Assembly (NCBI RefSeq): GCF_005843885.1
Contig: NZ_CP040443.1
Span: 1-64,000 of the forward strand
Direction of reading: 5' to 3'
From: Escherichia sp. E4742
GTDB taxonomy: Bacteria > Pseudomonadota > Gammaproteobacteria > Enterobacterales > Enterobacteriaceae
DNA length: 64,000 nt
Positions within the stretch are counted from its first letter, which is position 1; each line of letters starts with the position of its first letter. The notes under the pieces were generated by a model, which saw nothing but the letters and a program-made list of their open reading frames with translations, was not told where the DNA came from and made no database searches. The position numbers and the translations under genes are program-made. Below are positions 37,784-47,552 of the stretch, in pieces.

Positions 37784-38242
37784 TGGCATGTAGGCCTGAT
37801 AAGACGCGTAAAGCGTCGCATCAGGCGTTTCGTTCAACCGGGAGAGTATGTGACATTGAAGGCTGTTCCGTTCGCTTTATGTTCCTCGCTACTATGGAAC
37901 GCTCAAGTCGGTGAACGTGCCAGGGTGGCTCAATCGCCACCACCCTGGCAACCCGGGCTCCCGGCGGTAAATCGCCGCTGGCGCGGTCCCCTCATCTTAT
38001 TCCTTTCGGCTATCGGGTACGGGCGCGAGGTAACATCCCTGTAAAACGCGCCCTCAGCCCACATCCATGTGGGCTGCCCCGGCCTACAGGAAACGATTCG
38101 GCGATTTACAGCCGGACCAACACCCTCGCTGAAATACCTTACTTTTACTGATGATTCATCTTTGCTGAAAGTAATCTACGTGATTGCCTGATGCGACGCT
38201 TTACGCGTCTTATCAGGCCTACAAATTATGTCATCTGGAAAC
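37784..38242. repeat. Intergenic segment with two REP sequences and a GC-rich palindromic block
   Basis: REP sequences lie at 37790-37828 and 38186-38223 in the gap between the convergent yegH and asmA genes. Between them is a GC-rich stretch with strong hairpins, for example GCCAGGGTGGC pairing with CCACCCTGGC at 37919-37949. An open frame of 64 codons crosses this block but is Pro-, Arg- and Trp-rich with no convincing start signal, so I regard it as non-coding. Confidence 0.75.
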
Positions 38243-40096
38243 TTACATCTTCTCCAGCAACTTCTTCACATCTTTGCCATTGCGGGAATCTTTATTCCGC
38301 TCGGCCCAGTCGTTAAGACGGCGTTTGGCTTCGTCCTGTAAGTGTTTACGCAGTAACTGATCCACTTGCAGGCTGTAATTAAGTTGTTGCCAGTTGCCAT
38401 AAACCCGCAGAGGAACCGGCGTTTCTTTGAGGAAATCAATCAGTTTGCTTTCCCCGTTCCAACCGCCAATCACACGAATGTCAAACTGGGTGTCGCAGGT
38501 TTGCTCTGCCAGATTCAACGTGCCAGCCCCTGAAAGCGCCAGCACTGGCGATTGACCTTGCATGTCGTTTAACGTCACGACACCATCCTTCAACGTCAGA
38601 TCGGTGGTAAAGCTATCAAGCCGCGTCACGTTATCGAAGTTTTCAGCGGCCTTCACATCACCGCCATTACGTTCTACCGCTTGTTGGATCATCTGCTGGA
38701 AGTTCATGCCTTCCATGCGCGTATCAGCCATTTCGACATGCGCCTGTCCTTGCCAGGTGTGGCGGAATGCGTTGGCATCAATGTCAGCACCAGAGAAATC
38801 CCCTGCCAGCGACATTTTCCCCGTTAATGAGATGGGGTAGTTGAAGGCATTCAGAATGGTGCCAATCTCGACATTTTCCAGCCGAGGATGGAAGACTATC
38901 CGTGGCTGTGAGGCTGTTGCATCCAGCGTACCCGGTAACGACACGACACCGTCGTTAAGTTTGCCCTGCAACTGGATAATCTCCAGCAGCCCCGCCTTGT
39001 TGGTCATTTGCGCAGTGACATCGGCAAAATCCATTCCACGCCAGCGCACGTTATTGGCCTGCAACAAAATATCTGCCGCAAAGCCTTTCAGCCCCTGATA
39101 CGCAGGTTCATCAACGCGTGAGGAAATTACCGGACGTGGCAGCGTCGGTTGGCTTTGCCCCTGTTGAGCAACGCCATTTTGCTTAGTCATCACCTCATTC
39201 ATCGGCAGCAAATTATCCAGATTTAACTGGGCAAATTGCAGTCTGAGCAGCCATTCTGGCTTCTCAAGCAGCGCTACCTGCGCCTGACCGGTCAGATTAC
39301 TGTCGTTAGCGGTTAAATTGATTTGTTCAAAGGAGAGACGTTTTTGCGCTTCCTGCCACTGAGTCCTGAACTGACCATGGCCCTGAATCCCCTGCTTCGG
39401 GAGATCAGCGCCCTGCAGTTGCCAGTCAATCTGTTGAATATCTGCCGTTAAATCATGCGGGTAATCAGAAGCATCAACAGTCCCCTTGAGCGCTAACGTG
39501 AGATCGCGTTGGTCGCGATTTACCCGACCAGAGAATTCAAACGAACCGCGATGTTGTGGGTCCTGCTCCATTTGCAGGCGGATATCACGTACCGTAACCT
39601 GTTCGTCATTTTCATGCTGGAACACCAACACGCTATCACTGACCCGCAGACTGGCGATATCGAACGACCAGCCACGATCTTCCGCATCATCAGGTAACGT
39701 ATTGTCTTTCGGGGCTATTGGGGCGTCTTCACTGCGCACTGCTTCTGTTTCCGGTGTCAGTTGAATGACTGCCCCTTTGAGCATGACTTGCTTAACGCTG
39801 AGTTGATGACTCAATAAAGGCCACAAGGCCACATCAAGGCGCATATTATCGGCACGTACCAGCGGTTGGCTGGCCCCGTTGGCCGTTAATATCATGCGAC
39901 CAGAGAGGATACTAAGCTGCGGCCAGACGTGCCAACGCAGTGGCCCGTCGAGCTGCAATTGATAACCGCTACGTGCAGCAACCTGCTTGACCATATAGTC
40001 ACGGAAATCATTCGGATTCACCAGCAACACTAACGCAGATAACCCAGCCACCAGCACGACCAGGAGTATCATCAGCGTCGTCAGAAATCGTCTCAT
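38243..40096 (-). CDS. asmA: Outer membrane assembly-related protein AsmA
   Basis: AsmA is a 617-residue inner membrane-anchored protein with one N-terminal helix (residues 4-26) and a long periplasmic part made of beta-rich AsmA repeats. It belongs to the AsmA/TamB/YhdP group, linked to lipid transport and outer membrane assembly. Length equals the K-12 protein. It follows dcd by 21 bases in the same direction. Confidence 0.96.
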   Translation of the reverse strand: MRRFLTTLMILLVVLVAGLSALVLLVNPNDFRDYMVKQVAARSGYQLQLDGPLRWHVWPQLSILSGRMILTANGASQPLVRADNMRLDVALWPLLSHQLSVKQVMLKGAVIQLTPETEAVRSEDAPIAPKDNTLPDDAEDRGWSFDIASLRVSDSVLVFQHENDEQVTVRDIRLQMEQDPQHRGSFEFSGRVNRDQRDLTLALKGTVDASDYPHDLTADIQQIDWQLQGADLPKQGIQGHGQFRTQWQEAQKRLSFEQINLTANDSNLTGQAQVALLEKPEWLLRLQFAQLNLDNLLPMNEVMTKQNGVAQQGQSQPTLPRPVISSRVDEPAYQGLKGFAADILLQANNVRWRGMDFADVTAQMTNKAGLLEIIQLQGKLNDGVVSLPGTLDATASQPRIVFHPRLENVEIGTILNAFNYPISLTGKMSLAGDFSGADIDANAFRHTWQGQAHVEMADTRMEGMNFQQMIQQAVERNGGDVKAAENFDNVTRLDSFTTDLTLKDGVVTLNDMQGQSPVLALSGAGTLNLAEQTCDTQFDIRVIGGWNGESKLIDFLKETPVPLRVYGNWQQLNYSLQVDQLLRKHLQDEAKRRLNDWAERNKDSRNGKDVKKLLEKM

Positions 40097-40117
40097 GGTA
40101 TCCTCAATGGGCCTGAA

Positions 40118-40699
40118 TTAGTCTTTATCGATTCGGCTGGCAACTGCGCCCTGCTGGTTGCGATATTTCGCATCTTCACGGCGGTTGTATGGTCGCGCCG
40201 CCGGGCCGGAAAGCGGTTCAAAACTTAATGCGCCAATTAACATGCCCGGACGCAGCGCCAACGGCAATTTACCGGAGTTGTAAAACTCAAGCACAATGCA
40301 GCCAGACCAGCCCGGATCGATACGGTGCGCAGTGACGTGCACCATAAGTCCCAGACGCGCCAGTGAGGAACGCCCATCCAGCCAGCCCACCAGATCGGCT
40401 GGCAGCGTAACCGACTCCAGCGTCACCGCCAGCGCCAGTTCTCCCGGATGGAGATAAAATGCCTCGCCCTCGTCGAGCACGATTTCATCGCTCATCACCC
40501 GATCGAGCGCGGCGCTCACTTCATCTTTGGGACCGCTCAGATCGATAAACGCTGCCGTGTGACCACGGAAGGTACGAAACTTATTGCCCAGGCGCACATC
40601 TACCGTCGCGCCATTAATACGCTCCACCGGTGGACGTGGGTTGATCGACAAACGGCCTTCATCAAGCCAGGCTTCAATATCTCGGTCACACAGACGCAT
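40118..40699 (-). CDS. dcd: dCTP deaminase
   Basis: Dcd converts dCTP to dUTP, the main source of dUMP for thymidylate in enterobacteria. The 193-residue protein opens [16 protein letters not shown] and has the catalytic Glu in [16 protein letters not shown] near residue 138, plus [11 protein letters not shown] near residue 110. It lies between udk and asmA in one direction. Confidence 0.96.
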
Positions 40700-40790
40700 G
40701 GCATTTTCTCCTTTCGCGCATCACTCCCTTAACGCCAGTTACGTCAAGGGCATACCAGGTTATCACTGAACGGTACACAATTTACCAAGC

Positions 40791-41432
40791 TTATTCAAAG
40801 AACTGACTTATTTTCGCTTTCAATATATCGATCGCGATGCGGTTTTTACCGCCGCGCGGCACGATGATATCTGCATACTGTTTAGACGGTTCAATGAATT
40901 GCAGGAACATCGGGCGCACGGTTTTTTGATATTGCGCCATTACAGAATCCATCGAGCGACCACGCTCATTAACATCGCGCTTAATGCGACGCATCAGGCA
41001 GATATCCAGTGGTGTATCCACAAAAATCGAGAAGTTCAGCTCGTCGCGCAGACGCGCATCCGTCAGCAGCAAAATGCCTTCGAGAATAATGACTTTCTTC
41101 GGTTCAACCTTCACCGTTTCTTTCATACGCGTATGTTCAACGTAGCTGTAAACCGGCAGGTCGATAGCCGAACCGCGTTTCAGCGCCTGCAAATGTTGCA
41201 ACAGCAGGCTGTGATCCATCGCGCTGGGATGGTCATAATTAGTTTTAACCCGTTCTTCCATCGACAGATGGCTTTGATCTTTGTAGTAACAGTCTTCCGG
41301 AATAACGCCGATGTGTTCATCACCGACTTGTTCACGTAATTCACGATAAAGGGTACTGGCAATGAGACTCTTGCCGGAAGCCGATGCGCCTGCGATACCG
41401 ATAATGACGCACTGATGAGACTGATCAGTCAT
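40791..41432 (-). CDS. udk: Uridine kinase
   Basis: Udk phosphorylates uridine and cytidine in pyrimidine salvage. From the ATG at 41432 (MTDQSHQCVIIG) it has 213 residues as in K-12. The P-loop is GASASGKS at about residues 16-23; FVDTPLDICLMRRIKRD and VPRGGKN are also typical. The dcd and udk genes are 91 bases apart and both deal with pyrimidines. Confidence 0.96.
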   Translation of the reverse strand: MTDQSHQCVIIGIAGASASGKSLIASTLYRELREQVGDEHIGVIPEDCYYKDQSHLSMEERVKTNYDHPSAMDHSLLLQHLQALKRGSAIDLPVYSYVEHTRMKETVKVEPKKVIILEGILLLTDARLRDELNFSIFVDTPLDICLMRRIKRDVNERGRSMDSVMAQYQKTVRPMFLQFIEPSKQYADIIVPRGGKNRIAIDILKAKISQFFE

Positions 41433-41750
41433 AAATTTAGCGACCTGAATAACCTGGATGTTAGGAAGGGGGCGCCGAAGCGCCAAACGCGGCAATTATA
41501 GGGATTTCATCCGCGTGATACCAGTCGAATAGCGTTGCCTTGCTCTCAGAGTTAATTGTTGACGATCAATTCCCTGATGCAAATTTAATTGCTCAGTTAT
41601 GACGCAAAGTGAAAAATGTTATGCATAGTTGCGCAAATTATCCGCCATTACGTCACTTTATGAGCAATTTGCATATAAAATGTAAAACTTTTGTACTAGC
41701 ATAAACACAGATACCAATACTGACGGCCTGGCCATGCGGATAGAGCGGTA
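41433..41750. other. Divergent intergenic region between udk and dgcE
   Basis: This 318-base AT-rich stretch holds the promoters of the divergent genes udk and dgcE. I see no open frame or hairpin-terminator of note and could not assign promoter boxes with confidence. Confidence 0.5.
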
Positions 41751-44700
41751 ATGAGTAAACCATCACAGCGTGTTTTAATTACCTTGCCTCATCCTCTGCT
41801 TCACCTCGTCAGTTTAGGTTTAGTCTCGTTTATCTTTACCCTTTTCTCGCTTGAGCTTTCGCAATTTGGCACTCAGCTTGCGCCGCTATGGTTCCCCACT
41901 TCCATTATGATGGTGGCGTTTTACCGCCATGCCGGACGCATGTGGCCTGGTATCGCGTTAGCCTGCTCACTGGGAAACATAGCCGCATCCGTGCTGCTCT
42001 TTTCCACCAGTTCGCTCAATATGACCTGGACGGCTATCAACATTATTGAAGCCGTCGTGGGCGCAATGCTGCTGCGAAAATTATTACCGTGGTATAACCC
42101 GCTACAAAATCTGGCTGACTGGCTTCGTCTTGCATTTGGCAGCGCCATCGTTCCACCTCTGTTGGGGGGCGTTCTGGTTGTCCTGCTGACGCCCGGAGAC
42201 GATCCTCTCAGGGCTTTTTTGATATGGGTACTTTCAGAATCCATCGGCGCCCTGGCGCTGGTACCGCTGGGCCTGTTGTTTAAACCGCATTATCTATTAC
42301 GCCATCGTAACCCACGACTGTTGTTTGAAACGCTGCTGACGTTAGCGATCACATTGACATTAAGCTGGCTTTCGATGCTGTATCTGCCGTGGCCTTTTAC
42401 TTTCATTATTGTGCTGCTGATGTGGAGCGCCGTGCGCCTGCCACGAATGGAAGCCTTTTTGATCTTCCTCACGACAGTGATGATGGTTTCGTTAATGATG
42501 GCTGCCGACCCCACTCTGCTTGCCACGCCGCGAGCGTACCTGATGAGCCATATGCCGTGGCTGCCATTTTTGCTGATTCTGCTTCCCGCCAACATCATGA
42601 CCATGGTGATGTACGCCTTCCGCACGGAACGTAAGCATATTTCCGAAAGCGAAACACGCTTTCGGAACGCCATGGAATATTCTGCTATCGGCATGGCGTT
42701 GGTGGGTACTGAGGGGCAATGGCTGCAAAGCAACAAAGCCCTGTGCCAGTTTCTCGGCTACAGCCAGGAAGAACTGCGTGCTCTCACCTTTCAGCAGCTG
42801 ACCTGGCCGGAAGACCTCAATAAAGATCTGCAACACGTTGAGAAGTTGATTAGCGGTGAAATCAATACCTACTCAATGGAGAAACGCTACTACAACCGCC
42901 ACGGCGACGTAGTTTGGGCGCTGCTTGCCGTCTCACTGGTGCGCCACACCGATGGCACGCCACTCTACTTCATTGCGCAGATAGAAGACATTAACGAGCT
43001 AAAACGCACCGAGCAGGTGAATAAGCAACTGATGGAACGCATCACGCTGGCTAACGAAGCAGGCGGGATTGGTATCTGGGAATGGGAGTTGAAGCCGGAT
43101 ATTTTCAGTTGGGATAAGCGGATGTTTGAACTTTACGAAATTTCCCCGCATATCAAACCAAACTGGCAGGTTTGGTATGACTGCGTGCTGCCGGAAGATC
43201 GAGAACACACCGAGAAAGTCATCCGCGATTCGCTGCAGGCTCGTTTGCCTTTTAAACTGGAATTTCGCATTACGGTAAAAGACGGTATTCGTCATATCCG
43301 CGCACTCGCCAATCGGGTTCTGAATAAAGAAGGCGAAGTCGAACGCCTGCTTGGCATCAATATGGATATGACAGAAGTAAAACAACTCAACGAGGCGCTG
43401 TTCCAGGAAAAAGAACGTCTGCATATCACCCTGGACTCTATCGGTGAAGCCGTGGTCTGTATTGATATGGCGATGAAAATCACCTTTATGAATCCAGTCG
43501 CGGAGAAAATGAGCGGCTGGAAGCAAGAAGAGGCGTTGGGCGTTCCGCTGCTGACGGTATTGCATCTTACAACTGGTGACACCGGGCCGTTAATTGAGAA
43601 CATTTACAGTGCCGACACCTCACGTTCTGCTATTGAACAGGACGTGGTTCTCCACTGTCGTAGCGGTGGCAGCTATGACGTTCATTACAGTATTACGCCG
43701 TTAAGCACCCTGGATGGTAGTAGCATTGGTTCGGTGCTGGTGATTCAGGACGTCACCGAAGCACGCAAAATGCTACGTCAGCTTAGCTATAGCGCCTCTC
43801 ACGATACCCTGACGCATCTGGCGAACCGTGCCAGTTTTGAGAAACAACTGCGAATACTGCTGCAAACCGTTCACAGTACGCATCAGCAACATGCACTGGT
43901 ATTTATCGATCTTGATCGCTTTAAAGCGGTAAATGACAGCGCCGGGCATGCGGCCGGCGATGCTTTGCTGCGCGAACTGTCTTCGTTGATGCTGAGTATG
44001 CTGCGCTCCAGCGATCTACTGGCACGACTCGGTGGTGATGAATTTGGTCTGTTACTGCCAGATTGTAATGTCGAAAGTGCCCGTTTTATCGCGACACGCA
44101 TTATCAATGCGATTAATGATTATCACTTTATGTGGGAAGGTCGGTTACATCGGGTAGGAGCAAGCGCCGGGATGACGTTAATAAACGACAGTAATCACCA
44201 GGCAACAGAAGTTATGTCCCAGGCCGATATCGCCTGTTATGCTTCGAAAAATGGTGGTCGTGGTCAGGTCACAGTTTATGAACCACAGCAGGCAACTGCA
44301 CATAATGAACGGACAGTGATGTCGCTCGATGAACAGTGGCGGATGACTAAAGAGAATCCGCTTATGATGATTGCCCACGGCATCGCTTCGCCGCGAATAA
44401 CGGAAACGCGGAATTTGTGGTTGATTTCGCTTAAGCTCTGGAGCAGCAAAGGCGAGTTGATTGATGAACAGGCATTCCGCCGTAGCTTCAGCGATCCGGC
44501 ACTCAGCCACGCGCTTGACCGCCGGGTATTACGTGAATTTTTCCAACAAACAGCAAAAGCGGTTGCCAATAAAGGTTTAAGCATCGCCCTCCCCCTTTCC
44601 GTTGCGGGGCCAGGCAGCGTCACTCTGGTAGACGAATTGCTTGAGCAACTGGAACAAAGTTCATTACCACCACGGTTGTTCCATTTGGTCATTCCGGCAG

Positions 44701-45068
44701 AAGCAATTTTCGACCACGGACTGGCTATACAAAAACTGCGGCTGGCCGGATGCCGGATCGTACTCAGCCAGGTAGGGCGCGACCTGCAAATATTCAATAC
44801 GCTCAAAGCAAATATGACGGATTATCTACTGCTTGACGCCGAGTTATGCGCCAGCGTACAGGGCAATTTAATGGATGAGATGCTGATTTCGATTATTCAG
44901 GGGCATGCCCAGCGGTTGGGTGTGAAAACCATCGCTGGGCCAGTAGCGTTGCCATTGGTATTGGATACGCTTTCTGACATTGGTGTTGATCTGATTTATG
45001 GCGATGTCATTGCCGAGGGTCAACCGTTGGAATCATTGGTTAATAGCAGTTATTTTGCAATTAACTGA
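41751..45068 (+). CDS. dgcE: Diguanylate cyclase DgcE with MASE1, PAS and degenerate EAL domains
   Basis: DgcE (YegE) makes c-di-GMP and promotes curli and cellulose expression through the YciR/MlrA/CsgD pathway. The 1105-residue protein equals the K-12 length. Residues 10-300 hold about eight to ten helices of a MASE1 sensor. Three PAS/PAC segments follow between about 305 and 680. The GGDEF motif is intact at residues 761-765 (RLGGDEFG), with FIDLDRFKAVND upstream. The C-terminal 250 residues look like an EAL domain that lacks the EAL motif, so no phosphodiesterase activity is expected. Confidence 0.95.
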   Translation: MSKPSQRVLITLPHPLLHLVSLGLVSFIFTLFSLELSQFGTQLAPLWFPTSIMMVAFYRHAGRMWPGIALACSLGNIAASVLLFSTSSLNMTWTAINIIEAVVGAMLLRKLLPWYNPLQNLADWLRLAFGSAIVPPLLGGVLVVLLTPGDDPLRAFLIWVLSESIGALALVPLGLLFKPHYLLRHRNPRLLFETLLTLAITLTLSWLSMLYLPWPFTFIIVLLMWSAVRLPRMEAFLIFLTTVMMVSLMMAADPTLLATPRAYLMSHMPWLPFLLILLPANIMTMVMYAFRTERKHISESETRFRNAMEYSAIGMALVGTEGQWLQSNKALCQFLGYSQEELRALTFQQLTWPEDLNKDLQHVEKLISGEINTYSMEKRYYNRHGDVVWALLAVSLVRHTDGTPLYFIAQIEDINELKRTEQVNKQLMERITLANEAGGIGIWEWELKPDIFSWDKRMFELYEISPHIKPNWQVWYDCVLPEDREHTEKVIRDSLQARLPFKLEFRITVKDGIRHIRALANRVLNKEGEVERLLGINMDMTEVKQLNEALFQEKERLHITLDSIGEAVVCIDMAMKITFMNPVAEKMSGWKQEEALGVPLLTVLHLTTGDTGPLIENIYSADTSRSAIEQDVVLHCRSGGSYDVHYSITPLSTLDGSSIGSVLVIQDVTEARKMLRQLSYSASHDTLTHLANRASFEKQLRILLQTVHSTHQQHALVFIDLDRFKAVNDSAGHAAGDALLRELSSLMLSMLRSSDLLARLGGDEFGLLLPDCNVESARFIATRIINAINDYHFMWEGRLHRVGASAGMTLINDSNHQATEVMSQADIACYASKNGGRGQVTVYEPQQATAHNERTVMSLDEQWRMTKENPLMMIAHGIASPRITETRNLWLISLKLWSSKGELIDEQAFRRSFSDPALSHALDRRVLREFFQQTAKAVANKGLSIALPLSVAGPGSVTLVDELLEQLEQSSLPPRLFHLVIPAEAIFDHGLAIQKLRLAGCRIVLSQVGRDLQIFNTLKANMTDYLLLDAELCASVQGNLMDEMLISIIQGHAQRLGVKTIAGPVALPLVLDTLSDIGVDLIYGDVIAEGQPLESLVNSSYFAIN

Positions 45069-45085
45069 GGAGCACTTTCCCATCG

Positions 45086-45157
45086 ACTGATGCGACGCTA
45101 ATGCGTTTTATCAGGCCTACAATTCGTCCGTTCCGTAGGCCGCGCCGCATCCGGCAA
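45086..45157. repeat. Pair of REP sequences between dgcE and alkA
   Basis: A REP beginning CTGATGCGACGCTAATGCG and an inverted, partly decayed REP ending GCCGCATCCGGC lie in the gap between the convergent genes dgcE and alkA. No separate intrinsic terminator is evident. Confidence 0.85.
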
Positions 45158-45163
45158 CCAGCG

Positions 45164-46012
45164 TCATGCTTCTTCTGGTAGCCAGCCTTCCGTATACCAG
45201 ATATGCAGCAACGCATAAGAACGCCAGGGCTTCCAGCGCTCGGCATAACGGCGGATTTGTGCTGGCGTCATTCCTGGAAATCGCTGTTTAATCAAATAAT
45301 CATCCGGCAGAAAAACATCTTTCGCTTGCCAGCCACGCAAGGCGAAATAATTCGCCGTCCAGCGCCCGATACCCGGAAAAGTTTGCAGCGTTTTCATCGC
45401 TTGTTCCACGTCGTCCGGAATTGTCATCGGTAAGGTGCCATCCAGTGCCGCATTTGCCAGATGAATCAGTGCCTCTGCCCGTTTCAACGGCATGCCTAAC
45501 GCTTTTAATGCCTGCGGGTCGGCGGCTGCCAGCCGCTGAGGCGTGGGGAAGCAGACATAATCCGGAAAATCATCCAGCCGTTCGCCATAAAGCTGCGCCA
45601 CTTTTGCCGTCAATTTCGCCGCCATCGCCACGCTCACCAGTTGGCCTAATATAGCGCGCACGCCCTGTTCAAAAGCATCTACGCTGCCAGGTAAACGCAA
45701 TCCAGGCCGCGCCGCCCCTAACTCGCCCAACGCCTCGTTCACAATCTGCGGGTTACATTGCAGATCAAATAAGCGGCTCATTTTCGCCAGGCACTCCGCG
45801 GCAACGGGTTCTAAACCTGCACTTAAATTTATGTGCAGAGTATGGCGGGCGATATCCGGAATAGCAGTCACCACGCCGCGATATTCGCCCACCGCCAGAC
45901 TACGGGCATAATAATCGTCAGCGACCGTTTCCACACCACTCACCGCACGGGCGGCGAGAAATCCCAACATCCACGACCAGTCATACGGCGGCTGCCAGTT
46001 CAGGGTATACAT
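45164..46012 (-). CDS. alkA: 3-methyladenine DNA glycosylase II
   Basis: AlkA removes alkylated bases such as 3-methyladenine as part of the adaptive response. The 282-residue protein has the N-terminal TBP-like domain, then the helix-hairpin-helix LQTFPGIGRWTANYFALRG near residues 200-220 and the catalytic Asp in FLPDD near residue 237-238. It is divergent from yegD, and its promoter has an Ada-type element. Confidence 0.96.
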   Translation of the reverse strand: MYTLNWQPPYDWSWMLGFLAARAVSGVETVADDYYARSLAVGEYRGVVTAIPDIARHTLHINLSAGLEPVAAECLAKMSRLFDLQCNPQIVNEALGELGAARPGLRLPGSVDAFEQGVRAILGQLVSVAMAAKLTAKVAQLYGERLDDFPDYVCFPTPQRLAAADPQALKALGMPLKRAEALIHLANAALDGTLPMTIPDDVEQAMKTLQTFPGIGRWTANYFALRGWQAKDVFLPDDYLIKQRFPGMTPAQIRRYAERWKPWRSYALLHIWYTEGWLPEEA

Positions 46013-46037
46013 CGCATCTCCTTATTCATCCGCTTTC

Positions 46038-46073
46038 AGCATAAACGTTATTCAGACGCTGCGCTTTGCTTTC
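46038..46073 (-). promoter_or_regulatory. alkA promoter with Ada-binding element
   Basis: On the minus strand GAAAGCAAAGCGCA (46060-46073) matches the known region bound by methylated Ada at the alkA promoter. A TATGCT -10 candidate lies at 46038-46043, about 26 bases before the alkA ATG. Placement of the boxes is by eye and from memory of the E. coli promoter. Confidence 0.55.
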
Positions 46074-46145
46074 ATATTCCGGTTGTCGCGACGGCAACAT
46101 TTCGCTAAAGTCACGCCCCTTCTTCACCGGCATGGGGATTATTTC

Positions 46146-47498
46146 GTGTTTATTGGTTTTGATTACGGTACAGCAAACTGTTCAGTGGCGGTCATGCGTG
46201 ACGGTAAACCGCACTTGCTAAAAATGGAAAACGACAGCACGTTGCTGCCTTCAATGCTTTGCGCGCCAACGCGTGAAGCGGTAAGCGAATGGCTGTACCG
46301 CCATCATGATGTTCCGGCAGACGACGATGAAACGCAGGCGCTGTTACGTCGGGCGATTCGTTATAACCGCGAAGAAGATATCGATGTTACGGCGAAAAGC
46401 GTGCAGTTTGGTCTTTCCTCACTGGCACAGTACATTGATGATCCAGAAGAAGTGTGGTTTGTGAAATCACCAAAATCGTTCCTCGGTGCCAGCGGCTTAA
46501 AACCGCAGCAGGTTGCGCTGTTTGAGGATCTGGTCTGCGCAATGATGTTGCACATTCGCCAACAGGCACAGGCGCAACTGCCGGAGGCAATTACTCAGGC
46601 GGTGATTGGTCGCCCGATCAACTTCCAGGGTCTGGGCGGCGATGAAGCAAACACCCAGGCGCAGGGGATTCTGGAACGCGCGGCGAAGCGTGCCGGGTTT
46701 AAGGATGTGGTATTCCAGTACGAGCCGGTAGCGGCTGGGCTGGATTACGAAGCCACCTTACAGGAAGAAAAACGGGTGCTGGTGGTGGATATCGGCGGTG
46801 GTACGACTGACTGTTCATTGCTGCTGATGGGGCCGCAATGGCGTTCGCGTCTCGATCGTGAAGCCAGCCTGCTGGGCCACAGTGGTTGCCGTATTGGTGG
46901 TAACGATCTGGATATCGCACTGGCGTTTAAAAACCTGATGCCTTTACTGGGCATGGGAGGCGAAACCGAAAAAGGCATCGCCCTGCCGATTTTGCCGTGG
47001 TGGAATGCGGTTGCCATCAACGACGTACCTGCGCAAAGTGATTTCTACAGTAGTGCCAACGGTCGCCTGCTTAACGATCTGGTACGCGATGCCCGCGAAC
47101 CGGAAAAAGTGGCCCTGTTACAGAAAGTCTGGCGTCAGCGTTTAAGCTATCGACTGGTGCGCAGCGCGGAAGAGAGCAAAATTGCGCTTTCCAGCGCAGC
47201 GGAAACCCTCGCATCGCTGCCGTTTATCAGCGATGAACTGGCTACGCTGATTAGCCAGCAGGGTCTGGAAAGCGCCCTCAGCCAACCGCTGGCGCGGATT
47301 CTGGAACAGGTGCAACTGGCGCTGGATAACGCTCAGGAAAAACCGGATGTCATCTATCTGACCGGCGGTAGCGCCCGTTCACCACTGATTAAAAAGGCTC
47401 TGGCAGAACAGTTGCCGGGCATTCCAATTGCAGGCGGCGATGACTTTGGCTCCGTCACTGCCGGGCTGGCACGCTGGGCGGAAGTGGTGTTTCGTTAA
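46146..47498 (+). CDS. yegD: Hsp70-family chaperone-like ATPase YegD
   Basis: YegD is a DnaK-like protein made mostly of the actin-type ATPase domain; its role is unknown. The GTG at 46146 gives 450 residues and starts FIGFDYGTANCSVAV (phosphate-1 motif). The phosphate-2 motif VVDIGGGTTDCSLL lies near residue 218 and the adenosine motif YLTGGSARSPLIKK near residue 410. It is short of the usual substrate-binding domain. It converges with yegI across 12 bases. Confidence 0.93.
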   Translation: MFIGFDYGTANCSVAVMRDGKPHLLKMENDSTLLPSMLCAPTREAVSEWLYRHHDVPADDDETQALLRRAIRYNREEDIDVTAKSVQFGLSSLAQYIDDPEEVWFVKSPKSFLGASGLKPQQVALFEDLVCAMMLHIRQQAQAQLPEAITQAVIGRPINFQGLGGDEANTQAQGILERAAKRAGFKDVVFQYEPVAAGLDYEATLQEEKRVLVVDIGGGTTDCSLLLMGPQWRSRLDREASLLGHSGCRIGGNDLDIALAFKNLMPLLGMGGETEKGIALPILPWWNAVAINDVPAQSDFYSSANGRLLNDLVRDAREPEKVALLQKVWRQRLSYRLVRSAEESKIALSSAAETLASLPFISDELATLISQQGLESALSQPLARILEQVQLALDNAQEKPDVIYLTGGSARSPLIKKALAEQLPGIPIAGGDDFGSVTAGLARWAEVVFR

Positions 47499-47500
47499 TT

Positions 47501-47552
47501 GAAAAATGGCTCAGCAACGGCTTAAATCAGCCTGCGCCTGAGCCAGTTTTTC
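47501..47552. terminator. Bidirectional terminator between yegD and yegI
   Basis: The inverted repeat TGGCTCAG (47507-47514) and CTGAGCCA (47538-47545) is flanked by an A-run on the left and a T-run on the right, so it can stop transcripts from both convergent genes. Its right half lies within the yegI coding end. Confidence 0.6.

Noticed and set aside
37850..38044. Open frame of 64 codons on the plus strand between yegH and asmA
   Set aside because: It crosses a hairpin-rich GC block, has unusual Pro/Arg/Trp-rich content and no clear ribosome site; better seen as non-coding repeat.
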